In this document: positions 5,571-8,175 of the stretch, one piece after another | Layout: each line of letters begins with the position of its first letter | How positions within the stretch are numbered: position 1 is the first letter of the stretch | Assembly (NCBI GenBank): GCA_003575245.1 | Contig: NMQN01000706.1 | Location: 1 to 8,175 of the forward strand | DNA length: 8,175 bases | From: Candidatus Atribacteria bacterium 1244-E10-H5-B2 | GTDB taxonomy: Bacteria > Atribacterota > JS1 > SB-45 > 34-128 | Direction of reading: 5' to 3' | Position numbers and translations under genes: made by a program | The notes under the pieces: generated by a model | What the model was told of the DNA's origin: nothing | Database searches by the model: none | What the model saw: only the letters and a program-made list of their open reading frames with translations

Positions 5571-6506
5571 ATGTATTATATCGGAATTGATGTATCAAAG
5601 AAAGACCTATCGGTATTTGATGGTAAAGATTTGAAATTTATAAACAAAGAAGGATTAACCTCTTTTAAAAAATACCTGAAAAAGAAATACCATCTTTCCG
5701 AGGTAGTTATCATCTTTGAGCCGACTGGCGTATACTCACTTTACTTAAAAGAATTCTGTGCTGAAAATAGTATAAAGGCTTATATAGTAAATCCCAAGAA
5801 AAGCCATAATTTTACCCGGGCTTTAGGGAGACGTTCAAAGACCGATAAGATTGATGCCCGAATTCTCTATCAATTTCATAGGCTTATTGATTCAAAGGAT
5901 ATCAAGGTACCTAAAGTAGACCAGCAGGCCAAGGCTTTATCCAGCTATCTGGTAAGCTATGAATTTGCCCTAAAACAGAGAATCTCTTTATCCCATCACT
6001 TGGAGAGCTTGAGAGATAAAAGACTGATTGCCCTGATGAGGAAAGATCTGAAAAGGGCAAAAAAGTTAGAAGATAGGATCTTTGATGATATCAAAGAATA
6101 CCTTGGTAAAAATCAGAACTTAAAAGAAGATTATCAAAGGCTTTCTACTATCCCTGGTATAGGGGAGAAGGCGGCTATCGCCCTACTTACTCTATTTAAA
6201 ACTTATCAAGGTACAAACCGAGCACAGATTACTGCTCTTGCCGGACTTGATCCGGTCAAAAGAGAATCCGGAACCTCGGTAAAATATAAAGTTAGGATCA
6301 GTAAAAATGGTAAGAAAATATACCGCAAGATACTCTATTTACCTACTCTTTGTGCCACGGTACATCATCAGAAAATAAGAGTATTTTATCAAAGATTATT
6401 AACTAATCATAAACCTAAAAAATTAGCCATAATTGCTTCTATGAGAAAGATACTCTTAATAGCTCATGCTATGTATAGAGACAAGACAGAATATGTCGCT
6501 GTCTAG
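5571..6506 (+). CDS. IS110-family transposase (DEDD RuvC-like plus serine domain recombinase)
   Basis: The start is ATG 5571, giving 311 residues behind AGGAGG. The in-frame TTG at 5502 lies inside the bridge RNA donor loop and would add 23 residues before the conserved YIGIDVSK, so it is rejected. The N-terminal RuvC-like domain has the acidic set Asp7 (GIDVSK), Glu50 (FEPTG), Asp92 and Asp95 (KTDKIDARIL). A helical, coiled linker follows (about 110-190). The C-terminal Tnp_20 domain has LSTIPGIGEKAA, then ITALAGLDPVKRESG and RISKNG. Ser233 in RESG is the likely nucleophilic serine, by spacing with IS621 Ser241 (from memory). The enzyme exchanges DNA strands at CT cores under bridge RNA guidance, with circular double-stranded intermediates. 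All key residues are present and the frame is intact. Confidence 0.95.
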   Translation: MYYIGIDVSKKDLSVFDGKDLKFINKEGLTSFKKYLKKKYHLSEVVIIFEPTGVYSLYLKEFCAENSIKAYIVNPKKSHNFTRALGRRSKTDKIDARILYQFHRLIDSKDIKVPKVDQQAKALSSYLVSYEFALKQRISLSHHLESLRDKRLIALMRKDLKRAKKLEDRIFDDIKEYLGKNQNLKEDYQRLSTIPGIGEKAAIALLTLFKTYQGTNRAQITALAGLDPVKRESGTSVKYKVRISKNGKKIYRKILYLPTLCATVHHQKIRVFYQRLLTNHKPKKLAIIASMRKILLIAHAMYRDKTEYVAV

Positions 6507-6558
6507 TTTCTTTAAAGTATTTACAATAAAATACAGTGCTAAAAGGAGAGTTTGTGGG

Positions 6559-6564
6559 TTGACT
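6559..6564 (+). promoter_or_regulatory. Right-end -35 half of the junction promoter
   Basis: TTGACT lies 15 bases before the end of the right core. In the circle it pairs with TATATT of the left end at 17-base spacing. In the present insertion, TAATTT at 6582-6587 in the flank is also 17 bases downstream, so an outward promoter reading into the antisense of the ATPase gene is possible. Confidence 0.55.
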
Positions 6565-6669
6565 TTTAACACAGTATCTATTAATTTAACAGCAAAATAA
6601 TAATTGTCTAAGAAAATGGGATGTGTCCATATTTGATTTACTATTTAATTTAATTCTTTTTTTTATTTC

Positions 6670-8175
6670 TTATAAGGCCATTTTAATACATTTACCATTT
6701 AGGATCTCAGCAGTTTGAAGATGGCATGTTAAAAAAATCACTTGTTTGTGTTTTGCAAATTCTTTGATTTGTTCTGCAGCCAGAGCTTGTCTATCCGGAT
6801 CCATATCTACAAGAGGGTCATCAAGTATAAGAAACCCTGATTTACCCTGAAGAAAATATTCTGCCATAGTAAGTCGCAAAGCCAGAGAAAATGTGTCTTT
6901 TGTGCCAAATGAAAGCAGATTATAGGTAAGTTCTGAGCCATCATCTTTTATTAATTTTCCAGGAAGGTCCTGTTCCATTTCAACCCTGGAAAAAGATTTT
7001 CCTGACATATGAATAAAATATTTTATGAATTTTTTTTGAAATCCTTCATAAGTTTTTGTATCCATTTTTCCAAGTAAATCACTTGCCTTTTCTTTTATAT
7101 GAGCTACAGCCTTTCCATCAAGAAGTATTCTTTGAAAATTCTGCTCTGATTCACCAAGCTGCACATTAAGTTCCTCAGAAGATTGATCAGGTTTTTGACT
7201 TTCTATGGTAATCTTTTGTTCGCTTAAACTTGAAATCTCTTCCTGAATTTTCCGGTCATTATTATCTAGAAAGTCAATATAATCATAAAAACTTATATAA
7301 TCATCAAATCCATCCGGCAACACGGCAAAATTTTCCAGTTTTTTCTTTAATTCATCCTGTCTGTGCTGTTTGCCCCCAAGCATGGAAATCATTTTATCGC
7401 AACTTCCATATTTTTCTTTCCAGTCCTTAATCTGCTCTTCTCCTTCCTTCTTTTTCTTTTGAAGACCTTCAAGTTCCAACTCAAGACGAACCTGCTCGGC
7501 AGATATCTTATCCAAAGGACGTACTTGTTTTTCTTTTCCAAGCTGTTTATATTTTTCTTCTAATTCCTTATATTTTTCTTCCCCAAGCTCTTCCATAAAA
7601 CTACGCTTAGCATACTCAACTTCACGTCTTAGTCTCTCGTATTCCATATTAGTAGATTGAGCTTTTTCAAAAGTATCTACTCCAAGTCTTTTAAATTCGT
7701 CTTCGACTTCTTTTGTTTTTTCCTCTTTTTCGCAAATCAGTCTATCTATTTCACCTTCGCCGGCTTGGACTTCCATTTTCCAGTCCTCATGTTCCAAGGT
7801 CAATTTACCCTGGAAGGTTTTTTCTATTTTTTCGCCTTGCTTTAAGGAAAGAGTTTCCTCTTTTTCTGATACATCTTTAAGTGTAAAAACTTGTTGATTT
7901 TTAGCAAAAAAGGATATGGTCAGCTTTGAAGCCTTAATATTATTTTCAAGTTCCTTTACTTCCTGTTTTTTATTTTTAAGTCCTTCAATATCTTCCTCTG
8001 TTACCTTTTTAACTTTGGAAAGTTCATTTTTAGCATCTTCTACTTTTTTATGGAGCTGCTGCAGATCCTTAAAGTATTTGCGAAATTCTTTGTTTTCCTG
8101 ATTCTGGCGGGCATCAACTTCTTCTTTTTTGATTTTTTCCGTTTTTACTTCTATTTTTATAACTCCGGGTTCAGC
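6670..8175 (-). CDS. SbcC/YhaN-like coiled-coil ATPase (C-terminal part)
   Basis: The frame is open from the right edge to TAA 6670-6672, giving 501 visible residues. A TTG at 7803 is only an internal codon, since 124 further codons read through upstream. Most of the visible part is charged Glu/Lys-rich coiled coil (about residues 15-95 and 125-370) with Leu repeats. The C-terminal ATPase half follows: ABC signature LSFGTKDTF (about 421), Walker B FLILDDPLVDMD (about 439, with Asp after the key Asp as in YhaN-type proteins) and H-loop FLTCH (about 475). The Walker A half must lie beyond the edge. Relatives work with an SbcD/YhaO-type nuclease to process DNA ends; a partner would be expected upstream, outside the window. 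A defence-associated SMC-like ATPase is an alternative. The gene ends about 90 bases from the IS110 element. Confidence 0.82.
   Translation of the reverse strand, partial: AEPGVIKIEVKTEKIKKEEVDARQNQENKEFRKYFKDLQQLHKKVEDAKNELSKVKKVTEEDIEGLKNKKQEVKELENNIKASKLTISFFAKNQQVFTLKDVSEKEETLSLKQGEKIEKTFQGKLTLEHEDWKMEVQAGEGEIDRLICEKEEKTKEVEDEFKRLGVDTFEKAQSTNMEYERLRREVEYAKRSFMEELGEEKYKELEEKYKQLGKEKQVRPLDKISAEQVRLELELEGLQKKKKEGEEQIKDWKEKYGSCDKMISMLGGKQHRQDELKKKLENFAVLPDGFDDYISFYDYIDFLDNNDRKIQEEISSLSEQKITIESQKPDQSSEELNVQLGESEQNFQRILLDGKAVAHIKEKASDLLGKMDTKTYEGFQKKFIKYFIHMSGKSFSRVEMEQDLPGKLIKDDGSELTYNLLSFGTKDTFSLALRLTMAEYFLQGKSGFLILDDPLVDMDPDRQALAAEQIKEFAKHKQVIFLTCHLQTAEILNGKCIKMAL

Larger units (their letters stand above)
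5306..6579 (+). mobile_element. Complete IS110-family insertion sequence with bridge RNA
   Basis: The element comprises a left noncoding end of about 260 bases, one transposase gene and a right end of about 70 bases: the IS110-group layout, not IS1111. There are no terminal inverted repeats. Ends were placed by the core CT at 5306-5307 and 6578-6579. The right end reads ACAGTAT before its CT, and the left end reads TGTAT after its CT. Joined, they give ACAGTATCTTGTAT, which, from memory, is the donor junction of the well-studied IS621. The element's own RNA carries matching guides (see the ncRNA entry). One core copy belongs to the target, so the element proper is 1272 bases. It sits at the 5' end of a permease gene. 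All parts look intact, so it may be active. Confidence 0.85.

Noticed and set aside
5364..6555. AGAGTTTGT repeats as the boundaries of the insertion sequence
   Set aside because: The guide matches and the junction promoter place the ends further out at 5306 and 6579; the repeats are then internal.
5355..6578. GATACTG (5355-5361) and CAGTATC (6572-6578) as terminal inverted repeats
   Set aside because: IS110 elements lack terminal inverted repeats, and 5355 lies about 50 bases inside the left end; the match is explained by the guide sequence, possibly with self-pairing of the RNA.
7801..7803. TTG 7803 as the start of the ATPase gene
   Set aside because: The same frame continues open for 124 more codons of coiled-coil protein to the right edge, and no ribosome binding site precedes the TTG.
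7230..8101. Plus-strand open frames opposite the ATPase gene (Phe/Ser-rich)
   Set aside because: They are antisense shadows of Lys/Glu-rich coiled-coil codons and show no domain or ribosome binding site.
1..8175. CRISPR arrays, tRNA or rRNA genes
   Set aside because: No regularly spaced repeats, tRNA-like folds or rRNA sequence were seen on either strand.

Overview
The window is AT-rich, with AGGAGG-type ribosome binding sites, tightly spaced operons and frequent GTG/TTG starts. The gene types are an XRE-cupin regulator, a CUT1 sugar permease, catabolic carbamoyltransferase/deiminase genes and an IS110 element. This suggests a low-GC, probably anaerobic bacterium of Bacillota or Atribacterota type. 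No marker gene is present, so the assignment is tentative.

Layout, left to right. Positions 1-695 (minus) hold the N-terminal half of an allantoinase/dihydroorotase-type cyclic amidohydrolase that runs off the left edge. Positions 743-1786 (minus) encode a knotted carbamoyltransferase of the YgeW / N-acetylornithine carbamoyltransferase group. Positions 2064-2915 (minus) encode a deiminase of the arginine deiminase/DDAH fold. Positions 3013-3567 (minus) encode an XRE-cupin transcription factor. An AT-rich gap (3568-3888) holds a 44-codon open frame of unknown identity and a truncated second copy of the start of the deiminase gene. That copy overlaps the stop codon of a HAD hydrolase (3889-4476, minus), which is coupled to a MalG-like sugar ABC permease (4488-5324, minus). 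A complete IS110-family insertion sequence (about 5306-6579, transposase on plus) sits on the 5' end of the permease gene. From 6670 to the right edge (minus) lies the C-terminal part of an SbcC/YhaN-like coiled-coil ATPase.

The deiminase, carbamoyltransferase and amidohydrolase form a plausible catabolic set. A guanidino or cyclic ureide compound would be hydrolysed to a ureido compound, and the carbamoyl group would then be phosphorolysed to carbamoyl phosphate, from which ATP can be made. The XRE-cupin protein is the likely local regulator. The substrate cannot be read from the sequence. The duplicated deiminase start after the HAD gene hints that the permease-HAD operon once carried a deiminase of its own.

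The strongest unannotated signal is the bridge RNA of the IS110 element, in the 260 bases before the transposase. Two internal loops can be drawn. The donor loop carries guides that match the element's own right end (ACAGTATC) and left end (CTTGT). Joining the two ends rebuilds ACAGTATCTTGTAT and creates a TTGACT-17-TATATT promoter, as expected for a circular intermediate. The predicted target guides fit the present flanks poorly, and the permease lacks a native start and its usual partner genes. The insertion point may therefore be a rearrangement scar.
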